Origin: RUG563 sp045590215
Lineage (GTDB): Bacteria; Bacillota; Clostridia; Christensenellales; Aristaeellaceae
Reading direction: 5' to 3'
NCBI GenBank assembly: GCA_045590215.1
Contig: JAZNQO010000011.1
Location: 30,056 to 94,055, forward strand
DNA: 64,000 bases
Position numbers and translations under genes: made by a program
Shown: piece by piece, positions 16,233 to 26,300 of the stretch
How positions within the stretch are numbered: the first letter of the stretch is position 1
Layout: each line of letters starts with the position of its first letter
The notes under the pieces: model-generated
What the model was told of the DNA's origin: nothing
What the model saw: the letters and a program-made list of their open reading frames with translations, nothing else
Databases searched by the model: none

Positions 16233-19065
16233 CAGTTTTTCCTCCTTGTTCCTTTAAGTCATTGGGCTTGGTGGTCATAATCTTGTAGAGTTTGGTATTC
16301 TTGGGGAACCGATCCAGGAACGGCAAAATCACATTGCCAAAAAACAAAAGACCTTCGCCTTCCCCAGATTGGGTCACATGCGAAAGCTGATGATTGGAGA
16401 TATTCAGCCGTTTGGCCAGCACGGCACGGTCACCCGCTGCTTGATTCAGCATCAACACGAAGTCGCTGTTTTCAAAGATGGTTTCCGCTTCCGGGCTGGA
16501 CAAAAGATCCTTTACATTCTGGGTAATACCGGTGGGAATTCCCAGCCATTTACGGAACCGTTTCCAGATTTCCACACAATATGCCGCTGTCTGTTCTTCC
16601 CGCAGCAGCAAATGGAATTCATCGCAGAAATACCAGGTGTACTTCTGAGCATCACGGTTCTGGGTCACTTTACCCCAAACAAAATCCTGAACGATCAACA
16701 TACCGGTCTTTTTCAGATGCTGCCCCAGCTGCTTGATATCCAGACACACCAAACGACTGTTCAGCTTTACATTGGTGCGGTGATTGAACACATTGAGGGA
16801 GCCGTGTACATATAGTTCCAATGCGGCTGCTATGTTCCCGGCAGCAGCCTCCGGCTGTCTTTTCAGTTCATTGTACAGATCTTCCAGAATGGGCATATTC
16901 TCCGGTCTGGGATCGGCAAAATAGCCCCGGTAAATATTCCTCACAGAACGGTCAATAAGTGTCCGCTCGATGGCACTGAGACCATCTCTTGCCCCCATGA
17001 TCAGTTCACAAAAGGACAGCACCAGATCGGCTTTCAGTGCCAACGGTTCATCTTCATCCGAATAATTGGCATTGATGTCCAAAGGGTTAATGTGGTCCGT
17101 GCTGGTTGGCGACAAGCGGATCACCTGACCGTGTAGTGTTTCCGTCAGAGGCGAATATTCACCTTCCGGATCGCAAAGGATGATGTCATCATCGGTGGAC
17201 AAGAACACATTGATGATTTCACGCTTGGCAGAAAAGGACTTGCCGCTGTTGTGGACAATCAAGCCATTGGACAGGATAAAGTTACTGTACCTGTCCACAA
17301 TCATGTCATAGACCGGTTCCGGCTCATCCAGATGGTTGGTGTAAGCGTTCATCACCAGGAGTGCACCGCTGAGCACAGTGCCTACCTGAATTTCAGATGC
17401 AGCCCTGTACTGCCCATCTTCCGTCATAATCAGATGATTGTCGGTACACCGAACAACAGAACCATCATCCAGCTCCAACACACACAGCTTTGTCACATAC
17501 TTCTCTATCCGGATATCCCTTGCATACGCCTGCACAAACCAGTCGTTCTTTTCGTCATAGGCCAGCACTTCTGTTTCATCAATGCCTTGGCGGATCATTT
17601 CATCAAACGAAATATCCGTACCATCTGCCAGCTGAATTCTTGTATCACCTGTAAAACAGCCAGGTGTACCCAGAATCAAGCCGTTGGGGTTTTTCAGCTG
17701 CTTCCGATCTGCCATGATCAGGTTATTGGAAAGGGCGTTCAGACCGTAATACAGCGGTTCACCGGTTGTGTGAAACAATTCCTGTGTGATAAACGGAACA
17801 AAGATAGCCGTGGATGATGTGGTCATAGCCCGCTCAATTTCCACCTGGTTAAAACCCAACGGCAAAGAGGACACCATGGCCTGTTCCTGCTGAAAATCCA
17901 GCGTGACCAGCTTGCAGGATTTTTCCTGTGCAATACTCTGGGCCTGCATAAAGATGTTATCCAGCTGTTTCCTGGTATCAGCAGTGTGCATAATCAGGAA
18001 AGTCATAAGGAAAAGGTGCTCATTATGGGTCTGCAATTCATCAAAGATCTTTTTGACTTCCTTACCATAGGTAGCCAGATCGCTTGGCAGAATATCGATA
18101 TCATACCCGGCACGAACAGCCTTTTTCTGCTCATCTATTTTGGCCTTGTCCAGATCGGTAATCTTCCTTTTCAGCATCTTGACCGCTTCCGTATGATCCA
18201 CCGCCCGGATATGCATGGTAACAATCTGGCTGGCATCCAGCCCCAGAATATCCACCAGAATTCTGTCCGTCATTTCGGTGGCATAGATCTGCAGAAGACT
18301 GACGGTAGCCAGTTTATCACCCATGGAAAACCGCTTGCTGTCTTTGAAATGGAAACTGGTGGGTGCAATAAAGTCCTGTGTGGAAAGTCCTGTTGCCGGC
18401 AGCCATTTCCAGTCGAACATAAACGAATCGTCCGGGTTATCCATATGGAAAATGCTGTGCAGCAGCTGAAGACGCTCATAACCATCCATGGGCTCCGCTT
18501 TGGCTCCCAGTCGTTTGAAATGGTTCATCAGATCCAGTTCTACCTGTTCCAGACGAATTTTTGCAGCCTTATAATTCTCCGCTTCCGTACCGAAAGTCAC
18601 ATACTTGGCCTTAATCAGGCCGTTGTTGCCTTTAGCCATCTGACTTTCCAGCATGGCAGCAAACTCATCACGCACATCGTTAAAGGCATCGTCTCCGGGA
18701 GGCAGCTTCACCGATTGCTCAAAGCTGTTCTGACTGGCAACGGTATTGACAAAGGAAAACTGCACCTCCATGCCGGGAGGAAAGTAATTGAGTACATCAC
18801 ACCAGCCATTAAAGATGGCATCTTTATCTTCATTGGTAGCCAGCTGATAATTGATATCAAAGAACTGGATGGTTTTGTTATAGTGATTGTCCCGCACCCG
18901 GCAGACACCATCCGGCCACATCCGATCATACGGAATGGTTTTCTGAGCACTGATGGATTTCTTATCCTCCTGTGCCTTTTTGATCAGGGTCTGGATCTGC
19001 CGCCGTTCACGGGTTGTCAGTTTCAGTTTGTTATTTCTGCGTTCGGATTTTCGCCTGATGAACAA
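16228..19065 (-). CDS. virB4: VirB4-type conjugation ATPase with mini-intein
   Basis: This 945-residue protein is the cytoplasmic motor ATPase of the type IV secretion channel (CD1110-like VirB4). The host protein is interrupted inside Walker A. Residues 464-469 give ILGTPG, a 137-residue intein follows (470-606), then SGKSFSAK completes the P-loop. Walker B is WYFCDEFHLLL near 811-821. Without the intein the protein would be 808 residues, normal for the family. The start is TTG, with GGGAGG nine bases upstream, and overlaps prgI by 35 bases. Function depends on protein splicing. Confidence 0.92.
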   Translation of the reverse strand: MFIRRKSERRNNKLKLTTRERRQIQTLIKKAQEDKKSISAQKTIPYDRMWPDGVCRVRDNHYNKTIQFFDINYQLATNEDKDAIFNGWCDVLNYFPPGMEVQFSFVNTVASQNSFEQSVKLPPGDDAFNDVRDEFAAMLESQMAKGNNGLIKAKYVTFGTEAENYKAAKIRLEQVELDLMNHFKRLGAKAEPMDGYERLQLLHSIFHMDNPDDSFMFDWKWLPATGLSTQDFIAPTSFHFKDSKRFSMGDKLATVSLLQIYATEMTDRILVDILGLDASQIVTMHIRAVDHTEAVKMLKRKITDLDKAKIDEQKKAVRAGYDIDILPSDLATYGKEVKKIFDELQTHNEHLFLMTFLIMHTADTRKQLDNIFMQAQSIAQEKSCKLVTLDFQQEQAMVSSLPLGFNQVEIERAMTTSSTAIFVPFITQELFHTTGEPLYYGLNALSNNLIMADRKQLKNPNGLILGTPGCFTGDTRIQLADGTDISFDEMIRQGIDETEVLAYDEKNDWFVQAYARDIRIEKYVTKLCVLELDDGSVVRCTDNHLIMTEDGQYRAASEIQVGTVLSGALLVMNAYTNHLDEPEPVYDMIVDRYSNFILSNGLIVHNSGKSFSAKREIINVFLSTDDDIILCDPEGEYSPLTETLHGQVIRLSPTSTDHINPLDINANYSDEDEPLALKADLVLSFCELIMGARDGLSAIERTLIDRSVRNIYRGYFADPRPENMPILEDLYNELKRQPEAAAGNIAAALELYVHGSLNVFNHRTNVKLNSRLVCLDIKQLGQHLKKTGMLIVQDFVWGKVTQNRDAQKYTWYFCDEFHLLLREEQTAAYCVEIWKRFRKWLGIPTGITQNVKDLLSSPEAETIFENSDFVLMLNQAAGDRAVLAKRLNISNHQLSHVTQSGEGEGLLFFGNVILPFLDRFPKNTKLYKIMTTKPNDLKEQGGKTA
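17248..17658 (-). other. Mini-intein inserted in VirB4 Walker A motif
   Basis: This is a 137-codon in-frame insertion. It begins with the nucleophile Cys in CFTGDTRIQLADG (block A), has block B as VVRCTDNHLIM with the TxxH pair, and ends with block F/G YDMIVDRYSNFILS...LIVHN, with Ser as the +1 extein residue. There is no homing endonuclease (no DOD or HNH motif and no room for one), so it is a mini-intein. Removing it restores GTPG-SGKS, an unbroken P-loop. Confidence 0.93.
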
Positions 19066-19417
19066 TACGATTTACCTCCCTAGTGAGTTGACTTTGCCTC
19101 ATCAGGGCGTTATACACATTGTCTGTTCGATACAGCCGCTGACGAGGGCGAATAAACCGGCTCTGCACAAAATAGTACAGAATCCTTTCCAGAGGCTGTC
19201 CGTTCTTTTCATACATGCCGAACATAAAGCACGGCAGCATAACCAGCATCATAAGCAATGCTGCGGTACTGTTTGGCATAAAGCCTCTGAGAATGAAAAA
19301 TAGCGGCAAACCAATCAGAATGCCGCCGCCGAAACAGATAAGCTGACGCTTGGTTAGATTCATGAAAACTTTTGTTTTTACTTGTGCCAGATCCTTGGGC
19401 ACACTCACATACGCCAT
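19031..19417 (-). CDS. PrgI family conjugation membrane protein
   Basis: This 128-residue protein starts MAYVSVPKDLAQVKTKVFMN and has two close membrane helices (about 28-45 and 50-70), then a positively charged tail. This is the PrgI pattern (VirB3-like partner of VirB4). The start at 19417 is favoured by AGAAAGGAGTAAAC before it. It overlaps the VirB4 start by 35 bases, as expected for a channel subunit made with its ATPase. Confidence 0.85.
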   Translation of the reverse strand: MAYVSVPKDLAQVKTKVFMNLTKRQLICFGGGILIGLPLFFILRGFMPNSTAALLMMLVMLPCFMFGMYEKNGQPLERILYYFVQSRFIRPRQRLYRTDNVYNALMRQSQLTREVNRIVHQAKIRTQK

Positions 19418-19433
19418 ATTGTTTACTCCTTTC

Positions 19434-20303
19434 TTAATGAGCATTGAAGATGCTCTTACTGAGGCTGGCTGTCTTAAACAGCGTGAAGCAAAGAAGCACT
19501 GTATACCCGATGCACGTCCAGATGGAATCAATCACATCCCCGGTCACGGCGATGGATTGCACCAGCACTGCATATACACCCACGCAGATGATAATTAGGA
19601 ACGCCTGGAACCCAAGCGCAAAAAGGGATCGCAGATAATTCTGCCCGATCTGCCCCCATTCATGGTTGCTCATGGTAGCCATGGGAATGGGTGCAATGGA
19701 TGTGACCAGATAGATTTCCACCATACGGCCATAGACGATCACGAAAATGCAAATGGTCAGTACCCAGCTGACAATACCAATCAGCATGGACTGGAACCAC
19801 ATACCAAAGAGGGTGCCCACGTCCAATGCCATAAGTCGGGTCTGCATATTGGCTGTGAAGGTGTTCAGATCGATGGCTGTATCATTGATGATCACACCGG
19901 CTGCATTCTGAACCACATTCTGAGCAATTTCGAATACACCCATCACAATGTTCCAGGTGTTGGTCACAATCAGAATGGCAGCAGCCGTTTTGAAAATCCA
20001 CTTGAAGAACATGAACGTTTCAAAGTCGTGCATGTTGTTGCGGTCAATCAGCATCTGAATGAGTTCCATGGTCATGACAATGGCAAGAATCACACCGGCA
20101 ATGGGGACCACCACCGTATCTGACAGGCTTCTGACCATATTGAACACCGAAGCGTTCCACCCCTGCGGGGTCATGCCCACAGTGTCAGCAATATCAGCCA
20201 CCTGAGCGTTCACACTGGAAAACAATCCGGTCAAATTGCTCATAATGCCGCTGACCAGCAAGTCTTTCAGCCATTTTGTAATTTCATTCCAGATATATCC
20301 CAT
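19434..20303 (-). CDS. VirB6/TrbL-like channel protein
   Basis: This 289-residue polytopic membrane protein has about six hydrophobic helices (for example VVVPIAGVILAIVMTMELIQM and GFQAFLIIICVGVYAVLVQ). It matches the CD1112-type VirB6-like proteins that form the inner channel of Gram-positive conjugation systems. Upstream is GAAAGGAGGAATAAGG, and the next gene, prgI, begins 17 bases after its stop. A hairpin lies between it and the Maff2 gene. Confidence 0.85.
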   Translation of the reverse strand: MGYIWNEITKWLKDLLVSGIMSNLTGLFSSVNAQVADIADTVGMTPQGWNASVFNMVRSLSDTVVVPIAGVILAIVMTMELIQMLIDRNNMHDFETFMFFKWIFKTAAAILIVTNTWNIVMGVFEIAQNVVQNAAGVIINDTAIDLNTFTANMQTRLMALDVGTLFGMWFQSMLIGIVSWVLTICIFVIVYGRMVEIYLVTSIAPIPMATMSNHEWGQIGQNYLRSLFALGFQAFLIIICVGVYAVLVQSIAVTGDVIDSIWTCIGYTVLLCFTLFKTASLSKSIFNAH

Positions 20304-20327
20304 TCCTTATTCCTCCTTTCAAAAGAT

Positions 20328-20355
20328 CAGGGCTTCCCATGGGTAGGAAGCCCTG
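20328..20355 (-). terminator. Hairpin after Maff2 gene
   Basis: A perfect ten-pair stem (CAGGGCTTCC with GGAAGCCCTG) and eight-base loop are followed on the minus strand by ATCTTTTG. The U tract is weak, so it may act as partial terminator or mRNA stabiliser for the small pilin-like gene, reducing expression of the genes after it. Confidence 0.6.
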
Positions 20356-20364
20356 AAGGAGTGC

Positions 20365-20580
20365 TTATCCAAATAGCCCGGAAAGCAAAGGAATGAGGGT
20401 AATACCGATCAGCGCCACACCGCCGCCGGCCACAAACTGCTTGATACCCTGGCTCTTTGCACCGGGGTTATCATTGCCGTAACCTTCCAGAAGGTTAATC
20501 AGTCCCCATACGCCAAGGCCGGCACCCAGGGCAATAACCAACGTTTGCAACATAGAAATAGCAGAATTAATAAATGCCAT
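20365..20580 (-). CDS. Maff2 family pilin-like protein
   Basis: This 71-residue protein has two hydrophobic helices around a short loop (ALGAGLGVWGLINLLEGYG and FVAGGGVALIGITLIPLL), the Maff2 pattern. Its position between VirD4 and VirB6 and its size suggest a VirB2-like small channel subunit; that role is inferred. A ribosome binding site GGAGGAAAACAAAAT precedes the ATG, and a stable hairpin follows the gene. Confidence 0.85.
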   Translation of the reverse strand: MAFINSAISMLQTLVIALGAGLGVWGLINLLEGYGNDNPGAKSQGIKQFVAGGGVALIGITLIPLLSGLFG

Positions 20581-20615
20581 ATATTTTGTTTTCCTCCAAA
20601 TAAATATATTGCCGC

Positions 20616-22448
20616 TTAGAAAGCGGAGAATGGATCGAAGACGAATTCATCTTCATCCAGTTCGAAATCTTCCTGAGGCTCATCCAGAGCCTCTTCATCT
20701 TCTTCCTCCTCCATTTCGATTTCATAAACATCGGAAGAATCATCTTCTTTCAATTTCAGATCACATGACAAAAAATCCTCAATCTTGAAAACATTGCGTT
20801 TGTCAGCATCCGAAAGGTATTTGTAGTTGGGATGTTTGATGATATCGTATTTGTCCGACAAAAAAGGACGAACGCCTCTTAGCTGCAAAATGCACTTGCG
20901 TCCGTCCAATACGGCCAGCTCATCCATGGACATAAGATCTTTTCCCAGCTTGGTGTAATTCAAAGAGTGGGACACTTCTCTGCCGCGGCTCTCGCCGGTG
21001 TTGAAACTGTCAATGGTTTCTTTCCCCAGCGTTTCGGTCAGCTCTTTCAAGGTACTTCTTTCCTTCCCACCCAGAAAGATCATGGAGTCCATGTTGCCGA
21101 TGATGGTATCTGCATTGTCTTTATAGATCGCTTTCAGCTGGCTCTGCGCCTGCAGTACCAGGCAAGCGGAGATCTCCCGGCTTCGGATGGTGGCCACCAG
21201 TTTTTCCAGTTTCGGAATCTGGCCGATATTGGCACACTCATCAATCAGGCAGCGCACATGAAATGGCAGTCTGCCGCCGTATACATCATCCGCTTTTTCA
21301 CAGAGCAGATTGAACAGCTGTGTATAGATCATCGATATCAAGAAATTAAAAGTATCATCCGTGTCGCTCATAATCAGGAACAACGCTGATTTTCTGTCGC
21401 CCAGCGTGTCCAGTTCCAGTTCGTCATAGGCCGTCAGCTCCCGCAGTTCGGAAATATCAAAGGGTGCCAGTCTCGCACCGCAGGATACCAGAATGGATTT
21501 AGCCGTTTTGCCGGCAGCCAGTTTGAATTTTTTGTACTGACGCACGGCAAAGTGCTGCGGTTCTTTGGCTTCCAGTGCTGCAAACAGCTGATCCACAGGG
21601 TTCTGGAAGGTTTCATCATCCTCTCTGGTTTCCATACTATTGAGCATCTCGACCAAGGTAGACATACACTGTTCTTCTTCCGGGCCAACGTACTTGATGT
21701 AGCCAATCAGCGCCGTATAGAGCAAGGTTTCTGCTTTTACCCAAAAATCATCTGTGTTTGATTTGCCTTCCCCTTTGGTGTTGGCAATCAGACAGGTGAC
21801 CAACTTTAAGATATCCTTTTCGCTCTTTACATAGTGAAAGGGATTATAGTGCATGGATTTATTGAAATTGATGGTATTGAATATTTTGATGTTGTAGTTC
21901 TTCCTTTGCAGCAGCTTACCGCACTCCAGAAGAACCGTGCCCTTGGGATCCGTGACCACATAGCTGGAATGGCATTGCATCAGGTTCGGTTTCAGCCAAA
22001 ACCTGGTTTTGCCGCTGCCGGAGCCGCCCACAATCAGCACATTCTTATTCCGGGCGTGAGCCGGGTTCTTGGGCCGGCTATTCATGGTCAGACGCTCCGT
22101 CTGGGTCAGAATCACATTGTTTTGAAACTCCGGATCCATATAGGGCTTGATATCTGCGGCAGTGCCCCATCGGGCAGAGCCATGCTCCACATTTTTACGA
22201 TATTTCTTGGCGTTTTTGCTTTTCACATACAAAGTAAACCGCAAAAATGCACCTGCAAGAAAACCAATACAAAGGTCAAAGGGATGGAAGCTGGGAGCAA
22301 GGGACTGAAACACTTGCTGAAGGACATCCGTGATATTCAGAATGGAACCGGATGCTTCTGTATAGCGCCATACCATGCCCAGCTTCGTTGCAAAAAGACC
22401 GATCAGGACATAAGGAATATACAGTAGAATCTGCTTTTTCAGGTTCAT
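20616..22448 (-). CDS. virD4: VirD4/TraG-type coupling protein
   Basis: This 610-residue protein has two N-terminal membrane helices (about 6-25 and 60-77). The P-loop is VGGSGSGKTRFWLKPN near residue 141 and Walker B is CLIDECANIGQIPKLEKL near 402. It ends in a long acidic tail. It is the CD1115-type coupling ATPase that delivers the relaxase-DNA complex to the channel. Its ATG overlaps the pcfB stop (ATGA). All key ATPase motifs are intact. Confidence 0.94.
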   Translation of the reverse strand: MNLKKQILLYIPYVLIGLFATKLGMVWRYTEASGSILNITDVLQQVFQSLAPSFHPFDLCIGFLAGAFLRFTLYVKSKNAKKYRKNVEHGSARWGTAADIKPYMDPEFQNNVILTQTERLTMNSRPKNPAHARNKNVLIVGGSGSGKTRFWLKPNLMQCHSSYVVTDPKGTVLLECGKLLQRKNYNIKIFNTINFNKSMHYNPFHYVKSEKDILKLVTCLIANTKGEGKSNTDDFWVKAETLLYTALIGYIKYVGPEEEQCMSTLVEMLNSMETREDDETFQNPVDQLFAALEAKEPQHFAVRQYKKFKLAAGKTAKSILVSCGARLAPFDISELRELTAYDELELDTLGDRKSALFLIMSDTDDTFNFLISMIYTQLFNLLCEKADDVYGGRLPFHVRCLIDECANIGQIPKLEKLVATIRSREISACLVLQAQSQLKAIYKDNADTIIGNMDSMIFLGGKERSTLKELTETLGKETIDSFNTGESRGREVSHSLNYTKLGKDLMSMDELAVLDGRKCILQLRGVRPFLSDKYDIIKHPNYKYLSDADKRNVFKIEDFLSCDLKLKEDDSSDVYEIEMEEEEDEEALDEPQEDFELDEDEFVFDPFSAF

Positions 22449-22969
22449 CGGCTGCGTTCCTGTTTCCGGTTGCGTTCCGGATCTTTCCGCTCCGTCTTCC
22501 GGCTCAGACGACGCAGCTGCTTACGAATCGAAGGTCGCTTTTCCTTATCCTTCTTCACACGCTTGTCCACATATTCCGACATGGCCGCTTTAATGGTATC
22601 TGCATCCTTCGCGCGGAAGAACACCGCATACCGAGGCTTATCTCCCGGCATTTTCCGGATGGCAAAATCCACACCGTATTTCCGGGCAATCCGCTCAAAA
22701 GGCTTAATGGATGCATCCTTGATTTCAAAGCTGTTCACTTTGTAATTCTGGCCCATCAGTTGTTTCACCGATTGCTTTCCCCGGTGATGCACTTCCTTTT
22801 TTTCTTCTTTCTTTTCCTTTGCTGGTTCACTTTTTCCCTGGGCTTTTATTTTGTGTTTCTGGTTAATATGGTTCAGGAATTTGGACATGGCTTTCGCCAG
22901 GGTTCGGCCAGTCATTTTCCCACCATTAACCATAAGGGTTATTGTTTTGTGTTCAATTTCTTCCTGCAT
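22445..22969 (-). CDS. pcfB: PcfB family (DUF3801) relaxosome protein
   Basis: This 174-residue basic protein has the DUF3801/PcfB segment KDASIKPFERIARKYGVDF and then YAVFFRAKDADTIKAAM, followed by a lysine/arginine-rich tail. PcfB of Enterococcus pCF10 links relaxase to the coupling protein, which fits its place directly before virD4 with an ATGA overlap. The ATG has AGGAGGG upstream. Confidence 0.85.
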   Translation of the reverse strand: MQEEIEHKTITLMVNGGKMTGRTLAKAMSKFLNHINQKHKIKAQGKSEPAKEKKEEKKEVHHRGKQSVKQLMGQNYKVNSFEIKDASIKPFERIARKYGVDFAIRKMPGDKPRYAVFFRAKDADTIKAAMSEYVDKRVKKDKEKRPSIRKQLRRLSRKTERKDPERNRKQERSR

Positions 22970-23007
22970 GGATCAGCCCTCCTGTTGGTTTTCTGATGAA
23001 TCCCCTG

Positions 23008-23046
23008 TCAGGGCGGCACCACCAGACGATGAATCAGATACAGCAT
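23008..23046 (-). other. Possible 12-codon leader ORF before pcfB
   Basis: ATG to TGA encodes MLYLIHRLVVPP, with an excellent GAAAGGAGG six bases upstream. It sits directly after the terminator hairpin at 23071-23092 and before pcfB. It may be a leader peptide or chance; nothing else supports translation. Confidence 0.25.
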
Positions 23047-23070
23047 GCTGTACCTCCTTTCAAATGAAAA

Positions 23071-23092
23071 ACGCCCTTCATCTGAAAGGCGT
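23071..23092 (-). terminator. Terminator-like hairpin before pcfB
   Basis: On the minus strand ACGCCTTTCA and TGAAGGGCGT pair (one G-T) and are followed by TTTTTC. It comes two bases after the DUF2442-like gene ends, and the next ribosome binding site follows within about 15 bases. Confidence 0.75.
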
Positions 23093-23093
23093 C

Positions 23094-23360
23094 TTATTCC
23101 TTAAAATCGTACCCGGTATCATAGATGGTTTTGGACGACACTTTGATCTTTCCGTCAGCCCAAATCACCATACCGTTTTCAACTTTGGCTTGGTTGAAAA
23201 TAGCTTCCCTCTTCAGCAATTCAGCGTTCCTCAGTTTCAAAAGCTGCATAGCATCGTGCAGCCGCTGTTCTCCATTGCTAAAGGTAGCAATCAACATCAT
23301 ATCTTTCAGAGGTTTAACTTTCGTAATCATACATTGACTCTTCTTGACAAACAAGCGCAT
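23094..23360 (-). CDS. DUF2442-like small protein
   Basis: This 88-residue protein has the pattern TKVKPLKDMMLIATFSNGE followed by NQAKVENGMVIWADG, typical of DUF2442 proteins. Function is unknown; relatives are often next to toxin-antitoxin or surface genes. The ATG comes one base after the adhesin stop and has AAGGAG ten bases upstream. An internal ATG at 23330 is an alternative start. Confidence 0.65.
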   Translation of the reverse strand: MRLFVKKSQCMITKVKPLKDMMLIATFSNGEQRLHDAMQLLKLRNAELLKREAIFNQAKVENGMVIWADGKIKVSSKTIYDTGYDFKE

Positions 23361-23361
23361 C

Positions 23362-26300
23362 TTACTTTTTCTCCTTCCGCTTTTTCTTACGACTGATGAA
23401 GAAAATTCCGCCAGCCAGAACCATCAATCCAGCTCCTATCCAGTTAACAGTGGTGGGCGTCAGATAGACACCGGTTTCAATTCTGGGATAATTCACGAGG
23501 CGATACGGTTTCGTGGAAGCCACATACTTTTCATCAATGATCACTTCAATGATTTCTTCAGTACGGGTGAACCCTTCCGCAGCATCCGTTTCCCGAATAA
23601 TGTAGCGACCGGGAACCAGATCAGAAATGTACACCATACCATCTTCTCCAGAACATACTTCCTGCAAAATGTGTCCTTCAGAATCTTCTACATTGAACCA
23701 TACACCCTCCAACGGTCTGTACCAGTGATCTGTCTTTTGGAAAGCATAATGATTGGGAATGTTGACCAGTGTAATGGCCTTGGGTTCCACCCAGGTTTCA
23801 TCCACCTCCAGCAGAATATCCTCGATGGGAGTATATCCTTCCGGACACCGAGTTTCCCGGATGATCCAGCTGCCGAAGTCAAACTTGGTGAAGATGAATT
23901 CACCTTTTTCATTGCTTTCTACAACTTCCACAACTTCATCAGTAAGGGCGTTGTACATCGTGAATTCCACATCAGGCATTCGTCTGCCAGACGTATCCAC
24001 TTTGATGAACCGGACACGCTTTCGCTGGTTCACGATGGTGGCAATGGGTTCTTCCTTGCTCTGATAAGAAGAATCGATAACAACCTCCACTACTTCCTTA
24101 TTCACCAGATATCCCTCCGGTGCAGCTTCTTCCCGAATGTAATAATGACCATAGGGCATTTTCTCAAAGCGAGCCAAGCCGCTGGCATCTGTCACTGCTC
24201 TGCCAAAGCAATCACCATATTCATCATGCATGACAAACACAGCACCGGGCAGAGGCATACCATCAGGATCAGTTTTTCGAACCAGAACATAGTTGGGTAC
24301 ATTGACCACGGTTTCCAACGGATCCTCCGGATTTACCCATGTACCATCCAACTTTACAGGAATACGAACCAAACTGGCCACATAGCCCACGGGTGGCTTC
24401 ATTTCAGAAATTTCATAGGTGCCGAAGGATACTCTTTCAAAAGTGGCCTTTCCGTTCTTGTCGGTAATGGCTGTCATGAGCAAGGTGCCATCCTGCTGAT
24501 ACAAACCAAAGGTCACGCCAGGTAGCACATTCCCATGCTGATCTGTTTTCAGAATAGAAAACCGGGTATAGTCATCCCGGATAACCGTATCACCAATCAC
24601 CGTTCCATCTTTTTCTACGGTAAAGGTCATTACAGCTTCAGACAGAGCATATCCATCCGGGGCATACACTTCTCGGAAAGTATAAGTACCGGGCATCACG
24701 GGAATATTGGCAATCTGACCATACTCATCCGTTTTATCACGGTACACCACTTGCCCTTTTGCATTCATTACTTCGATCACTGCTCCGGGCAGGGTCTTTT
24801 CGCCTGTAATATCCGTTTTGGTCAGTGTAACACGGGTGTGAAGCAGTTCATTATGAATCGGTTCATCCAGCACCACACGCAAGACCTGATCTTTTCTGTT
24901 GACGTATTCTGTGCCAATGGTAACAGGAACCATTTCACTGCTCAGTTTCCAACCATCCGGGCCGCTCAGTTCACGGATGTAGTAATTTCCGTAAGGATAC
25001 TTGCCTTTCAGAACAAGCTCACCATTTTCATTGGTGATGCCGGTGGCTACAAGCGTATCTGCCATGAGGGTGCCATTGGCATAAGGCATATCGTATCGGT
25101 TGAAAAGCCCGAAAATGAACCCTTCACCGGGACCTCTGCTAAGAGTGGACTTGATGCCATCCGTGCTGCTTGTGATGATATTCAATTCATCAATCTCTTT
25201 GGATAACATGACTTCTGCAGGATAGTAATCGTTACCCACCTCAACACGAAGTTCTACAACAGCCGTATGGTCACCCTTGTAGGAAAGCTCCACAGGAATG
25301 GGCATAGGATCAAAGAAATAGCCCCTGGGAGCTTGTGTTTCAATCAGGGAGTACTTACCCAGGGGCAACAGTTTGGACGCATCAGAGCCTTGCTGTGTGG
25401 TCGTAATGGTATCTGCAAGATCGCCTTGCTTGTACCATACCGTGCCGTCTTTGCCAATCACATCTTCGGCAGCACGAACTTCAAACACAGCACCGGCCAG
25501 ATACTGTTCTTCATACACAGGCACATGCACTTCGTTTCCCCAGGGATCTGTTTGCACATCATAGCCCGTCAGCTGCAAACCGGTTTTGTCCAGCAGGATT
25601 CTGCCCTTTACAGGCTCGTTGGGAATCTCAATGGCCAGCTTGTAGGTGTTGCCGGGAAGATCCGTATTGTTGCCAACAAACACGGCAAAATCATCCGCAT
25701 GAATGAGGTAGCCTTCCGGTGCTTTTACTTCCTGCAGGTAATACATCCCCCAATTCACTGTTTCAGGCAGTGTCACAGAACCAGTTTCATCCGTCACAAA
25801 GGTATCTACCCACTGTTCGCTGGGGTAATGCACCTGATGCTTTACATAGTTGCCGTCGGCATCCTTCAGTTTGAAAGAAGTGTTTGCCAGCGTAATGGAA
25901 TTTCCGGTTTCCGCATCTACCTTTATGAAACGCAAGCGATACAGGATGGGCACATCATTCAAGGCCATGGGCGGAGGGTTCATCAGGTTTTCCGTACCAT
26001 CAATCTGAAAAGGAATGGACCCTTTGATCTCATAACCGGGCTTGCCTTTTGTCTGTTCCAGTACATAGATGCCATACGGCAGCGGTTTGGTCATGGCATA
26101 GCCGTTTTCATCCGTTACCAGCACATCCCGTTCATATTCACGGGCCGCTTCAAAGCTGCCGGCACTCTGCAGATAGACAACAAATTCAGCGCCTTCTTCC
26201 GGTGTCTCCACACGGGTGGGATCTGCATTCATGTTGCTGTCACCCAGCAGCTTCACAATGGCTTGTGCACCGTACATGATCTCATTTCGGGAAAGCCCTG

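Noticed and set aside
17248..17658. Intein with homing endonuclease
   Set aside because: The insert is only 137 residues, just enough for the splicing domain, and has no endonuclease motif.
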